Source: Microvirga splendida (GTDB lineage: Bacteria; Pseudomonadota; Alphaproteobacteria; Rhizobiales; Beijerinckiaceae). From it: a stretch of 54,445 nucleotides of DNA. The notes under the pieces are model-generated. The model was given only the letters and a program-made list of their open reading frames with translations, searched no databases and was not told the DNA's origin. The translations under genes and the position numbers were made by a program. Each line of letters starts with the position of its first letter. The first letter of the stretch is position 1. Location: NCBI RefSeq assembly GCF_016427565.1, contig NZ_JAELXT010000029.1, positions 1-54,445 of the forward strand. The letters are read 5' to 3'. This document shows, one piece after another, positions 8,831 through 16,920 of this stretch.

Positions 8831-9391
8831 ATGTTTATTCAGACCGAAGCCACACCCAATCCCGCCACCCTGAAGTTCCTGCCCGGCCGCGTGGTCATGC
8901 CGGAGGGCACGTTCGAGGCCAAGACTCCCGAGCAGGGCGAAGTCTCGCCCCTGGCCGAGCGGCTCTTTGCCGTGCCGGGCGTCACCGGCGTCTTCTTCGG
9001 CTACGACTTCGTCACCGTGACGAAGGCCGATGGCGAGTGGCAGCACCTGAAGCCGGCGATCCTCGGCGCGATCATGGAGCATTTCATGACCGGCGCGCCG
9101 CTCTTCGCCAACGGCTTCGGCGCCAGCCAGGAGGACGGCGAGGAGTTCTTCGACGATGCGGACGCGGCCACCGTCGAGACCATCAAGGAGCTGCTCGACA
9201 CCCGCATCCGCCCGGCAGTGGCGGGCGACGGCGGCGACATCACCTTCCGGGGCTTCAAGGACGGCACGGTCTATCTCGTGATGAAGGGCGCCTGCTCGGG
9301 CTGCCCGTCCTCGACCGCAACGCTTCGCCACGGTATCCAGAACCTGCTGCGCCACTTCCTCCCCGATGTGCGCGAGGTGCAGGCGGTCTAG
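8831..9391 (+). CDS. nfuA: NfuA/Nfu-type Fe-S cluster scaffold/carrier
   Basis: Delivers Fe-S clusters to apoproteins. Two domains are visible in 186 aa. Residues ~1-87 form the Nfu N-terminal domain (FIQTEATPNPATLKFLPGR). Residues ~105-185 form the NifU C-terminal domain with GDGGDITFRGF and the cluster-binding CSGC in KGACSGCPSS. I chose the ATG at 8831: it lies 9 bases after GAGGA and gives the canonical MFIQTE start. The ATG two codons earlier is only 3 bases from the same site. A rho-independent terminator follows. Neighbours usp upstream and tsaB downstream match rhizobial order apart from the icd-lysR insertion. Confidence 0.93.
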   Translation: MFIQTEATPNPATLKFLPGRVVMPEGTFEAKTPEQGEVSPLAERLFAVPGVTGVFFGYDFVTVTKADGEWQHLKPAILGAIMEHFMTGAPLFANGFGASQEDGEEFFDDADAATVETIKELLDTRIRPAVAGDGGDITFRGFKDGTVYLVMKGACSGCPSSTATLRHGIQNLLRHFLPDVREVQAV

Positions 9392-9427
9392 GGGCCGCTC
9401 GGTTCAGGCCCGAGGCGGCGACAATCG

Positions 9428-9458
9428 AAGCGCGACCCTCCTGGGCCGCGCTTTTTTG
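9428..9458 (+). terminator. Rho-independent terminator after nfuA
   Basis: GCGCG/CGCGC stem flanked by AA/TT, with a 12-base loop that can pair further, followed by six T's. Located 37 bases after the nfuA stop. Confidence 0.75.
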
Positions 9459-9605
9459 TTTGGCCTGAGCCAGGACCGGCCCGGGCCGGCCCGACCCGGC
9501 CTCTCGAGGCCGCGCCGTGTCAAAATTCCGGGCAATCGACAAACCGGGTTTCCACTCCTCCCGGTCATGCTCTAAAGAAACGCCACGACCTGACGGAGAC
9601 GAACG

Positions 9606-10289
9606 TTGCGCGTTCTTGCCATCGATACCGCCCTCGGCGCCTGCTCGGCCTGCATCGTTCAGGCCGGGGAGACCGTGCCGCTGGCCGCCGAGACCATTCC
9701 CATGGAGCGCGGCCACGCGGAGGCGCTGATGCCGCTCCTCGACCGGCTCTCCGCCCAGGTGGACGGCGGCTTCGAGAGCCTCGACCGGGTCGCGGTGACG
9801 GTCGGGCCAGGCAGCTATACGGGCCTGCGGGTCGGCATCAGCGCCGCCCGCGGCATCGGCCTTGCGGCCGGCATTCCGGTCGTGGGCGTGGCGACGCTCT
9901 CGGCCTATCTCGCCCCGCTGATGGTGGGCGACCGGCGCGGGCTTTGCACCGCCGCCATCGACGCCAAGCACGGCCATCTCTACATCCAGGCCGTCGCGCC
10001 GGGCGGACGGGCGATCATCCCGCCGGGACTGATGACCTATCGCGACGCGATCCGGCTTCTCGGCTCCGGCCCGATCATCGTGTCCGGCTCGGCCGCCCCC
10101 ATGCTGGCCGCGGAGGCCCGGATGCAGGGGGTCGAGGCCCATATCGGCGACGTCTCCGGGTTTGCCGACATCGCCTGGGTGGCGCGCCTCGGGGCGCTGG
10201 CCGACCCGGCCCAGGCCCTGCCGAAGCCGCTCTATCTGCGCGATCCCGATGCCAAGCCGCAGGACGGCGCGCGGATTGCCCGGCAGTAA
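9606..10289 (+). CDS. tsaB: tRNA threonylcarbamoyladenosine biosynthesis protein TsaB
   Basis: TsaB (YeaZ) is the non-catalytic partner of TsaD in t6A37 synthesis on ANN-decoding tRNAs. The 227-aa ASKHA-fold protein starts VLAIDTALGACSAC and has the conserved VTVGPGSYTGLRVGISAARG at about residues 61-80, which defines the family. The start is TTG at 9606, preceded by GGAG (GACGGAGACGAACG-TTG). rimI follows 12 bases downstream, the common bacterial tsaB-rimI pair. TsaC, TsaD and TsaE are not in this window. Confidence 0.93.
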   Translation: MRVLAIDTALGACSACIVQAGETVPLAAETIPMERGHAEALMPLLDRLSAQVDGGFESLDRVAVTVGPGSYTGLRVGISAARGIGLAAGIPVVGVATLSAYLAPLMVGDRRGLCTAAIDAKHGHLYIQAVAPGGRAIIPPGLMTYRDAIRLLGSGPIIVSGSAAPMLAAEARMQGVEAHIGDVSGFADIAWVARLGALADPAQALPKPLYLRDPDAKPQDGARIARQ

Positions 10290-10301
10290 GAATCACTCCC
10301 A

Positions 10302-10787
10302 GTGAGCATCCTCGGCCGGCTCATCCCCCCGCCCGCTCCCCGTTTCGAGCCCGTGGGCACCGAGGCCGCCGCGCGGCTCGCGGCGATCCACGCCTCGGCC
10401 TTCCCGCGCCCCTGGGGCACGCTCGATTTCGAGCGCATGCTCGGGGAACGCGGCGTCATGGCCGACGGGCTCTTCCTCGGACGGTCCACGAAGCCGTCGG
10501 GCTTCGTCCTGTCGCGGATCGTGCTGGACGAGGCGGAGATCATCACGGTGGCCGTTGCCCCCGAAGCGCGCGGCAAGGGCCATGCGCGCCCGCTGCTGGC
10601 GCATCACCTCGACGCGCTCTCCCGCCGCGGCGTCGCCCGCGTGCATCTGGAGGTCGAGGAGGGCAATGCGCCCGCCATCGCCCTCTACCGCCGCGCAGGA
10701 TTCGGCGAGACCGGGCGGCGCGAGGGCTACTACCGGAAGGCCGACGGCACGAAGGCTTCCGCGCTCACCATGGCGCTGGACCTATAG
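10302..10787 (+). CDS. rimI: Ribosomal-protein-alanine N-acetyltransferase RimI-like (GNAT)
   Basis: A 161-aa GNAT acetyltransferase; RimI acetylates the N-terminus of ribosomal protein S18. The acetyl-CoA loop is VAPEARGKGHARPLL around residues 84-98, followed by the family strand VHLEVEEGNAPAIALYRRAGF. The GTG start at 10302 closely follows tsaB. Assignment to RimI rather than another GNAT rests on the tsaB-rimI pairing and on RimI-like AFPRPWGTLDFERML near residue 33. Probably co-transcribed with tsaB. Confidence 0.85.
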   Translation: MSILGRLIPPPAPRFEPVGTEAAARLAAIHASAFPRPWGTLDFERMLGERGVMADGLFLGRSTKPSGFVLSRIVLDEAEIITVAVAPEARGKGHARPLLAHHLDALSRRGVARVHLEVEEGNAPAIALYRRAGFGETGRREGYYRKADGTKASALTMALDL

Positions 10788-10822
10788 CCCGCTTCGCTTC
10801 TGTCCCCTATAAGCCTGCGTGA

Positions 10823-10933
10823 GCGCATCGTGCGGAAAAGTGGACCCGGTTTTCCGCCCGAACGATGCGCAAGTTATAAAGCTGAGCATCGGACGGGTCC
10901 CAAAAGTGGTCTCCACTTTTGGGTCCGAGGCTC
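10823..10933. repeat. Two-hairpin intergenic repeat, family B, copy 1
   Basis: First palindrome GCGCATCG...CGATGCGC encloses GCGGAAAAGTGGACCCGG and its complement-like TTTTCCGC. The second is a near-perfect hairpin, CCCAAAAGTGG-TCT-CCACTTTTGGG, inside GAGCATCGGAC...GTCCGAGGCTC. Copies 2 and 3 are at 28255 and 45495. It ends just before the fur ribosome-binding site. Confidence 0.85.
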
Positions 10934-10949
10934 AAGGAGCGTTTTCATC

Positions 10950-11405
10950 TTGGCCACACGCAACAGCACATCCGCCAGAACGCGCCGGTCGGACGCCATC
11001 GAGCGCGCCTGCCGCGAGAAGGGCCTGCGCATGACGGGCCAGCGCCGGATCATCGCGCAGGTGCTCGATTCGGCCGAGGACCACCCCGACGTGGTGGAAC
11101 TGCATCGCCGCGCCGCGGAAGTGGACGATCGGATCTCGCTCTCCACGGTCTACCGGACCGTAAAGCTGTTCGAGACGGAGGGCATTCTCGAGCGGCTCGA
11201 CTTCCGCGACGGTCGCTCGCGCTACGAGCAGGCGGCCCGCGAGCATCACGACCACCTGATCAATCTCGAGACCGGGGACGTGATCGAGTTCCGCTCCGAG
11301 GAGATCGAGGCGCTGCAGAACGAGATCGCCCGGCGGCTCGGCTACAAGGTGGTCTATCACCGGCTCGAGCTCTACGCGGTGCCGCTGGACAAGGACGACG
11401 CGTGA
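10950..11405 (+). CDS. fur: Fur-family metalloregulator (Fur/Mur-like)
   Basis: A 151-aa Fur-family repressor controlling metal homeostasis. It has an N-terminal winged helix (KGLRMTGQRRIIAQVLD; recognition helix region DDRISLSTVYRTVKLFE) and a C-terminal dimerisation/metal domain with REHHDHLI and VYHRLELY. No cysteine pair (CxxC) is present: the usual HLICLxCG region reads HLINLETGDVIEF. This is the pattern of rhizobial Fur/Mur proteins that sense manganese, known from established literature; metal specificity here is inferred. The start is TTG at 10950 with GGAG 10 bases upstream. Longer readings run backwards through the family B repeat and are unlikely. The stop overlaps the plsC start (GTGA). 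Confidence 0.82.
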   Translation: MATRNSTSARTRRSDAIERACREKGLRMTGQRRIIAQVLDSAEDHPDVVELHRRAAEVDDRISLSTVYRTVKLFETEGILERLDFRDGRSRYEQAAREHHDHLINLETGDVIEFRSEEIEALQNEIARRLGYKVVYHRLELYAVPLDKDDA

Positions 11406-12172
11406 CAAAAATCGCCGTTGTCTTGAGGCTCCTGGTGCTGGGCCTGTGCAGCCTCGTGCTCGTGCCCCTGCAGATGCTGGCCCTCCGCCTCGGCTGGTCG
11501 GCCACCCTGCACGTGCTGCCGGTGTGGTTTCATCGGGCGCTCCTGAAAATCTTCAACGTGCGCGTGATCGAGCGCGGCACCCCGCCGGGCCGGGCGGCCA
11601 CCATCGTGGTGTCGAATCACGTCTCCTGGCTCGACATTCCGGTGATCGGATCGCTGCACCCGCTCTCGTTCATCGCGAAATCCGAGATCGAGGGCTGGCC
11701 CGTGGTGGGCTTCATGGCGACGCTCCAGCGCTCCGTGTTCATCGACCGCCAGCGCCGCAAGGCCACCGCCGAGGTGAACGATGCGCTCGCCCACCGGCTG
11801 GTGAAGGGCGAGGTGATCGTGCTGTTTGCCGAAGGCACCACGAGCGATGGCAACCGGCTCCTGCCCTTTCGCTCCTCCCTGGTGGGCGCGGCCCAGACGG
11901 CGCTCATGCACGACAGCGTCGAGCGCGTGCTCCTCCAGCCGCTTGCCATCACCTACACCCACCGCCACGGCCTGCCCGTGACCCGGCGCGACCGGCCTTT
12001 CATCGCCTGGTACGGCGACATGGATCTCGCGCCCCATCTCAAGATGTTCATCCGGGGCATTCCCCTCGACGTGGTGGTGACCTGGGGCGAGCCGATGCCC
12101 TTCAACGGCAGCCGCAAGCAGGCAACCGCCTTCGCCGAGGCCGAGGTGCGGCGGGCGTTGAGGGCGGCGTAA
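11402..12172 (+). CDS. 1-acyl-glycerol-3-phosphate / lyso-lipid acyltransferase (PlsC family)
   Basis: A 256-aa membrane-bound acyltransferase that esterifies a lyso-lipid with an acyl group from ACP or CoA. The N-terminal hydrophobic segment is at about residues 5-30. The HX4D catalytic motif is NHVSWLD at about residue 69, and the substrate motif FAEGTTSDG lies near residue 142. It could be PlsC (phosphatidic acid synthesis) or OlsA (ornithine lipid synthesis); both share these motifs and rhizobia carry several paralogues. The GTG start overlaps the fur stop, so the two are translationally coupled. In relatives miaB usually follows directly, but here three other genes intervene. Confidence 0.85.
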   Translation: MTKIAVVLRLLVLGLCSLVLVPLQMLALRLGWSATLHVLPVWFHRALLKIFNVRVIERGTPPGRAATIVVSNHVSWLDIPVIGSLHPLSFIAKSEIEGWPVVGFMATLQRSVFIDRQRRKATAEVNDALAHRLVKGEVIVLFAEGTTSDGNRLLPFRSSLVGAAQTALMHDSVERVLLQPLAITYTHRHGLPVTRRDRPFIAWYGDMDLAPHLKMFIRGIPLDVVVTWGEPMPFNGSRKQATAFAEAEVRRALRAA

Positions 12173-12182
12173 GTCGTCTCGA

Positions 12183-13118
12183 TTAGGGCCGCATTGCCTC
12201 GGCGGCGGCCTGCACCCTCGCCTCGTCCAGCAGCCAGGCGCGAAAGGCCGCCAGCGCCGGCCGGTCGGCGGTCGCCTCGGGGCAGACGACGTAGTAGCGG
12301 TAGGCGCCCTTCACCTGATGCGGGAAGGGCTGCACCAGACGGCCCGCCTTGAGATAATCGCCGATCAGGACGCTGGTCGCGAGCGCTACACCCTGCCCGG
12401 AGGCCGCCGCCTGGAGGCAGAGATAAGTGTGGCTGAAGCGCGGGCCGCGCGACGTGTCGATGCCGTCAACGCCCAGGGTCTTCAGCCAGGTGTCCCAGGT
12501 GGTGTAGTCCGGTACGCCGCTTGCGGCCTCATGGATGAGCATATGGTGACGCAGGTCGGCGGGTTCCCTCAAGGGCCGATCCGGATGGCTGAGCAGGGCC
12601 GCGCTGCACACGGCGAAGAAGACCTCCTCCATCAGCAGGTCCGTGCGCAGGCCCGGATAGTCGCCGCGGCCGAAGCGGATCGCGATGTCCACGTCCTCGC
12701 GGGCGAAATCGGTCAGCTGCATCGAGACCGAAACCCGGACGTCGAATTCCGGATGGCGCTGCTGGAAGGAGCCGAGCCGGGGAATGAGCCAGTTCGAGGC
12801 GAGGCTCGGCATGGCGCTCACCGTGATCACATGCGAAGCCTCCGGCCGCAGGGCCTGGGCGGTGGCCTCGTCGAGCCGATCGAGGATATCGGAGAGCGAG
12901 GCGGCATAGCGCTCGCCCAAGGGCGTCAGCACCACGCCACGGCTCGGCTGGCGCAGGAAGAGCGGTCGCCCGAGCCAGGCTTCCAGCGCTTTCACCTGCT
13001 GGCCCACGGCGCTCGCCGTGACGGCGATCTCGTCGCCCGCCTTCTCGAAATTGAGGTGGCGGGCCGCGGCCTCGAAGGCGCGCAGGGCATTGAGGGGCGG
13101 CAGACGGCGGCGGGACAT
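12183..13118 (-). CDS. LysR-family regulator, GcvA-like
   Basis: A 311-aa LTTR of the GcvA subgroup, recognised by the N-terminal PPLNALRAFEAAARHLNF and HTH AGDEIAVTASAVGQQVKALE (residues ~6-45), then the effector domain. GcvA-type regulators often control amino-acid or beta-lactamase genes, but no such target lies nearby. The divergent neighbours are a DUF1127 gene and a GST. A 9-bp-arm palindrome 19 bases upstream of its start is a strong candidate for its own operator. It ends 10 bases after the convergent acyltransferase gene. Confidence 0.85.
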   Translation of the reverse strand: MSRRRLPPLNALRAFEAAARHLNFEKAGDEIAVTASAVGQQVKALEAWLGRPLFLRQPSRGVVLTPLGERYAASLSDILDRLDEATAQALRPEASHVITVSAMPSLASNWLIPRLGSFQQRHPEFDVRVSVSMQLTDFAREDVDIAIRFGRGDYPGLRTDLLMEEVFFAVCSAALLSHPDRPLREPADLRHHMLIHEAASGVPDYTTWDTWLKTLGVDGIDTSRGPRFSHTYLCLQAAASGQGVALATSVLIGDYLKAGRLVQPFPHQVKGAYRYYVVCPEATADRPALAAFRAWLLDEARVQAAAEAMRP

Positions 13119-13136
13119 GGGAACCCTTGAGGTGCT

Positions 13137-13159
13137 TTGCCCAAGTTATACTTGGGCAA
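13137..13159. promoter_or_regulatory. Perfect 9-bp inverted repeat, putative LysR operator
   Basis: TTGCCCAAG-TTATA-CTTGGGCAA lies in the intergenic region between the GcvA-like LysR gene (start 13118) and the DUF1127 gene (start 13242). The AT centre could also hold a -10 element (TATAAC on the minus strand). Binding by the adjacent regulator is inferred. Confidence 0.6.
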
Positions 13160-13241
13160 GACGCAAGAACTTCTCGTTTGCTTGCAGCCTATCACGGGAG
13201 CACATTTGTCTCCAGTGAAACGCCATCGAAGGAGAACCGTC

Positions 13242-13481
13242 ATGGCGACCGGATATGCCACAGCAAATCTTGGGTTCCACACCACCCGCCGCGAGAGCAG
13301 GAACACGCTGATGGATCTGCTTCTGCGCTATGAGGCCTGGCTCGACCGGCGCAGGACCTCCAGGATCCTGTACGAGCTCGACGATCATGCGCTGCATGAT
13401 ATCGGCTTGTCGCGGGCCGACGTGGAGGGCTTGAATGAGGCCTCCTGGCAGGACCACCTGCCGCCGCCCATGAGCCGATAA
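13242..13481 (+). CDS. DUF1127 small protein
   Basis: A 79-aa protein with a C-terminal DUF1127 domain: LLRYEAWLDRRRTSRILYEL followed by DDHALHDIGLSRADVEG at about residues 22-60. The arginine-rich amphipathic helix plus DIGLSR motif is diagnostic. Proteins of this family in Agrobacterium and Rhodobacter affect phosphate, stress and small-RNA-linked regulation, and some bind RNA; here the role is unknown. The ATG at 13242 has AAGGAGAA upstream, a strong site. It is divergent from the LysR gene, and a GST gene follows 22 bases later, probably co-transcribed. Confidence 0.85.
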   Translation: MATGYATANLGFHTTRRESRNTLMDLLLRYEAWLDRRRTSRILYELDDHALHDIGLSRADVEGLNEASWQDHLPPPMSR

Positions 13482-13503
13482 CCCCAACCCGGAAGGCACC
13501 CCG

Positions 13504-14187
13504 ATGAAGCTCTATTCCGGCCCCTTGAGCCTCTTCTCCCGTAAAGTGGAGATCGCCCTTTACGAGAAGGGGCTCGCCTTCGAGCGCGTCGGGGTCACCT
13601 TCAGCCAGACGAAGGGCTATTCGCCCAAGCACCCCGAGGTGCTGGCGATCAACCCCAAGGGACAGGTCCCGGTTCTCGTCGACGGGGACCTGTCCCTCTA
13701 CGATTCGACCGTGACCGTCGAGTACCTGGAGGACGCCCATCCGGAACCCGCCCTCTACCCGAAGGCTCCCAGGGAGCGCGCCCGCTGCCGCCTGATCGAG
13801 GTCTTCGCCGACGAGGTGATGCTGGCGCCGTTGCGCTTCCTCATGCACCGGACCGAACCGAAGCCGGACGACCCGGAGCGCTGGGAGGCCAAGGAGCTGA
13901 AGGCCCGCGAGGCCGAGCCTGCACTCGCCGGCCATTTCGCTGCGCTCGACCGGATGCTTCAGGGGCGGGACTACCTCTGCGGCGCCTTCTCGGCGGCGGA
14001 CATCGCCGTGTTCATGACCGTGTTCTGGACCCGGCGCCTGGGCGGGCCTTCATTCAGAGGGCATGAGAACCTGGCCGGCTGGTACGATCGGCTGAGCCAC
14101 CGGCCAGCCTTCGCTAAGGTCGTTTCCGAAATCCTCACAGCGGACGCGGAATTGTCGGCCCCGGTCGAGGGTGCGTTCCGGGAGTAA
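13504..14187 (+). CDS. Glutathione S-transferase family protein
   Basis: A 227-aa canonical two-domain GST. The thioredoxin-like N-terminal domain contains LYSGPLSLFSRKVEIALYEKG, with the glutathione-contacting segment INPKGQVPVLVDGDLSLYDS (residues ~57-76, cis-Pro in QVPVL, Ser in DSTV). The helical C-terminal domain contains YLCGAFSAADIAVF. It lacks the catalytic cysteine CPxS of beta-class GSTs; SLFSRK suggests a serine-type active site. The ATG at 13504 follows GGAAGGCACCCCG. Substrate unknown. It belongs to the block that interrupts the usual plsC-miaB adjacency. Confidence 0.87.
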   Translation: MKLYSGPLSLFSRKVEIALYEKGLAFERVGVTFSQTKGYSPKHPEVLAINPKGQVPVLVDGDLSLYDSTVTVEYLEDAHPEPALYPKAPRERARCRLIEVFADEVMLAPLRFLMHRTEPKPDDPERWEAKELKAREAEPALAGHFAALDRMLQGRDYLCGAFSAADIAVFMTVFWTRRLGGPSFRGHENLAGWYDRLSHRPAFAKVVSEILTADAELSAPVEGAFRE

Positions 14188-14195
14188 AGGCTTGG

Positions 14196-14297
14196 TGTCA
14201 TTCCCGGCCGGAGCGCAGCGGAGGGGAAGGGAATCCACTCACACGCACACACCGCCATGGATCCCCTTCCCTCGCCTGCGGCTCACCGAGGATGACA
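14196..14297. repeat. Intergenic palindromic repeat, family A, copy 2
   Basis: TGTCATTCCCGGCCGGAGCG...GAGGATGACA, nearly identical at both ends to copy 1, including GGGAAGGGAATCCAC and ATGGATCCCCTTCCCTCGC. The middle differs (CACACGCACACACC). It sits 8 bases after the GST stop, at the border between the inserted block and miaB. Confidence 0.85.
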
Positions 14298-14394
14298 CAG
14301 GGCGCCGAAATCCTTGAGCCAAACGGCCGCTATTCTCTTGCGTGATGAAAAGGCTTAAAAGGGCGCTCGATTTTTAACCCGACAGGCCGACCTC

Positions 14395-15753
14395 GTGAAA
14401 AAAGTCTTCGTCAAATCCTATGGCTGCCAGATGAACGTCTATGACGCCGAGCGCATGGCCGACATGCTGGCGTCCGAGGGCTACAGCGAAACCAAAGCCA
14501 TGGAGGAGGCGGACCTCGTCATCCTCAACACCTGCCACATCCGCGAGAAGGCCGCCGAGAAGGTCTATTCCGAGCTCGGCCGCGTGCGCGAGCTGAAGCA
14601 GGAGCGGCAGGCTCAGGGCCAGGAGACCAAGGTCGTGGTGGCCGGCTGCGTCGCCCAGGCCGAGGGCAAGGAGATCCTGCGCCGGGCGCCCGCCGTCGAC
14701 GTGGTGGTGGGCCCGCAGAACTACCACAACCTGCCGAGCCTGCTGAAGAAGCCGCGCTCCGAGCGCGTGGTCGACACGGAGTTCCCGGTCGAGGACAAGT
14801 TCGACCACCTGCCCAAGCCGTCGAAGGCCGCCATCCGGAACCGGGGCGTATCGGCGTTCCTCACCATCCAGGAAGGCTGCGACAAGTTCTGTACCTTCTG
14901 CGTGGTGCCCTACACCCGCGGCGCCGAGGTCTCGCGCCCTGTCGCGAAGATTGTGGACGAGGCCCTGCGGCTCGCCGATGCGGGCGTGCGCGAGCTGACG
15001 CTGATCGGGCAGAACGTGAACGCCTATCACGGCGAGGGGCCGGACGGCTCCGTGTGGTCGCTCGGCCGCCTGCTGCATCGCCTCGCCGAGATCCCCGGCA
15101 TCGCACGGCTGCGCTACACCACCAGCCACCCGCGCGACATGGACGACGAGCTGATCGAAGCCCACCGCGACCTGCCGGCTCTGATGCCCTACCTGCACCT
15201 GCCGGTGCAGTCCGGCTCCGACCGCATTCTCGACGCCATGAACCGCAAGCATACGGGTGACGAGTACCGCCGCCTGATCGAGCGCATCCGCAAGGCCCAG
15301 CCGAACCTGGCGCTCTCCTCCGACTTCATCGTCGGCTTCCCCGGCGAGACGGATGCGGAGTTCGAGGAGACCATGCGGCTCGTGTCGGATGTGGGCTTCG
15401 CCAGTTCCTTCTCATTCAAGTACAGCCCCCGCCCCGGCACGCCCGCAGCCGATATCGAGACGCAAGTTGCCGAGGCCGTGAAGGCCGAGCGTCTGGCGCG
15501 GCTGCAGAACCTGCTGGAAATGCAGCGGCAGGCCTTCAACCACGGAACCGTGGGCCAGACCCTCAACGTTCTCTTGGAGAAGCCGGGTCGTCACCCGGGC
15601 CAGATGGCAGGCAAGTCGCCTTATCTGCAGCCTGTGCAGTTCGAGAGCGACCGCCACGCCGTCGGCGAGATCGTGACGGTGCGGATTGTTCAGGCAGGCT
15701 CGAACAGCCTGTTCGGGGAAGTTTCCGAGCCCGGCAGCCAGGCCGCGGCCTAG
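14395..15753 (+). CDS. miaB: tRNA-2-methylthio-N6-dimethylallyladenosine synthase MiaB
   Basis: A radical-SAM methylthiotransferase that adds the 2-methylthio group to i6A37 of tRNAs. The 452-aa protein has an N-terminal UPF0004 domain with three cluster cysteines (YGCQMN near 10, NTCHIREKA near 46, VAGCVAQ near 83). The radical-SAM triad CxxxCxxC is [17 protein letters not shown] near 160, and a C-terminal TRAM domain starts at about 375. The start is GTG at 14395 without an obvious Shine-Dalgarno site. It begins the miaB-phoH-ybeY-corC-lnt run, all on the plus strand. Length and motifs are standard. Confidence 0.96.
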   Translation: MKKVFVKSYGCQMNVYDAERMADMLASEGYSETKAMEEADLVILNTCHIREKAAEKVYSELGRVRELKQERQAQGQETKVVVAGCVAQAEGKEILRRAPAVDVVVGPQNYHNLPSLLKKPRSERVVDTEFPVEDKFDHLPKPSKAAIRNRGVSAFLTIQEGCDKFCTFCVVPYTRGAEVSRPVAKIVDEALRLADAGVRELTLIGQNVNAYHGEGPDGSVWSLGRLLHRLAEIPGIARLRYTTSHPRDMDDELIEAHRDLPALMPYLHLPVQSGSDRILDAMNRKHTGDEYRRLIERIRKAQPNLALSSDFIVGFPGETDAEFEETMRLVSDVGFASSFSFKYSPRPGTPAADIETQVAEAVKAERLARLQNLLEMQRQAFNHGTVGQTLNVLLEKPGRHPGQMAGKSPYLQPVQFESDRHAVGEIVTVRIVQAGSNSLFGEVSEPGSQAAA

Positions 15754-15822
15754 ATCCTTCCCCATCGAGACCCCATATCCGTCCGTCGCAGCACTGGCGG
15801 CGGATCATCAGAGGAGAGGCAT

Positions 15823-16920
15823 TTGAGCCCAGCGGACAACGCGACCGCACGAGCACAAAAGGGACGTAACCCCACCAGCTTGCATCCCGGCGTCGTCGAA
15901 GAGGCCGAAATCATCCTCACCTTCGACGACAACCGCCTCGCCAGCCTCGTTTTCGGACAATACGACCAGAACCTGGCCCATCTCGAGCGCCGACTCGACG
16001 TGACCGCCATCGCCAACGGCAACCGCGTCACTGTGAAGGGCACGCCGGAAGCCTCCGAGATGGCGCGGCGCGTGCTCGAAGGGCTCTACGAGCGCGCCCG
16101 CCAGGGCGGAGGGCTCGGGACCGGCGATGTGGACGGCGCCATCGAGGAGAGCACCCTCCAGGGCAGCCTCTTTCCGGCGGCCGAGGAACAGCCGGCCGCG
16201 GGCCTCACGGCCTTCGACCAGATCTCCACCCGTCGGCGCGGGCCGGTGCGCGCCCGCAACGCCTCGCAGAACACCTATATCAAGGCGTTGAAAACCAACG
16301 AGCTCGTCTTTGCCGAGGGCCCTGCGGGCACCGGCAAGACCTGGCTTGCCGTGGGCTATGCGGTGTCGCTGCTCGAAGCGGGGCAGGTCGACCGCCTGAT
16401 CATCTCGCGGCCTGCCGTGGAAGCGGGCGAGCGCCTGGGCTTCCTGCCCGGCGACATGCGCGAGAAGGTCGATCCGTACCTGCGCCCGATCTACGACGCG
16501 CTCTACGACTTCATGGAAGCGCGCCATGTGGACCGGGGCCTGCAGACCGGCATGATCGAGATCGCGCCACTGGCCTTCATGCGTGGGCGCACGCTCACCA
16601 ATGCCCTGGTGCTGCTGGATGAAGCCCAGAACACCACCACGATGCAGATGAAGATGTTCCTGACTCGTCTCGGCGAGGGCTCGCGCATGATCATCACCGG
16701 CGACCCGACGCAGATCGACCTGCCGCCGGGCCAGAAATCGGGTCTCGTGGAGGCCGTGCGCATCCTGGACGGGGTGGAGGGCATCACCCGGGTGACCTTC
16801 AAGGAAGCGGACGTGGTGCGCCACGATCTCGTGCGCCGCATCGTGACCGCCTACGACAAGGCCGCCCGCGAAGCCCCGCCGGAGCCCCCGCGCCAGGATT
16901 ACCGGGACCGCAGGCCGTGA
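15823..16920 (+). CDS. phoH: PhoH-like ATPase (YbeZ/PhoL)
   Basis: A 365-aa cytosolic PhoH-family ATPase, linked through YbeY to RNA and ribosome metabolism. The N-terminal KH-like part is about residues 20-90. The PhoH domain carries Walker A GPAGTGKTWLA at about residue 166 and Walker B LVLLDEAQNTT near 265, then ITGDPTQIDLP. The start TTG at 15823 follows GAGGAGAGGCAT, a good ribosome-binding site. Its last codons overlap the GTG start of ybeY by 4 bases, so the pair is translationally coupled, in keeping with their known functional association. Confidence 0.92.
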   Translation: MSPADNATARAQKGRNPTSLHPGVVEEAEIILTFDDNRLASLVFGQYDQNLAHLERRLDVTAIANGNRVTVKGTPEASEMARRVLEGLYERARQGGGLGTGDVDGAIEESTLQGSLFPAAEEQPAAGLTAFDQISTRRRGPVRARNASQNTYIKALKTNELVFAEGPAGTGKTWLAVGYAVSLLEAGQVDRLIISRPAVEAGERLGFLPGDMREKVDPYLRPIYDALYDFMEARHVDRGLQTGMIEIAPLAFMRGRTLTNALVLLDEAQNTTTMQMKMFLTRLGEGSRMIITGDPTQIDLPPGQKSGLVEAVRILDGVEGITRVTFKEADVVRHDLVRRIVTAYDKAAREAPPEPPRQDYRDRRP

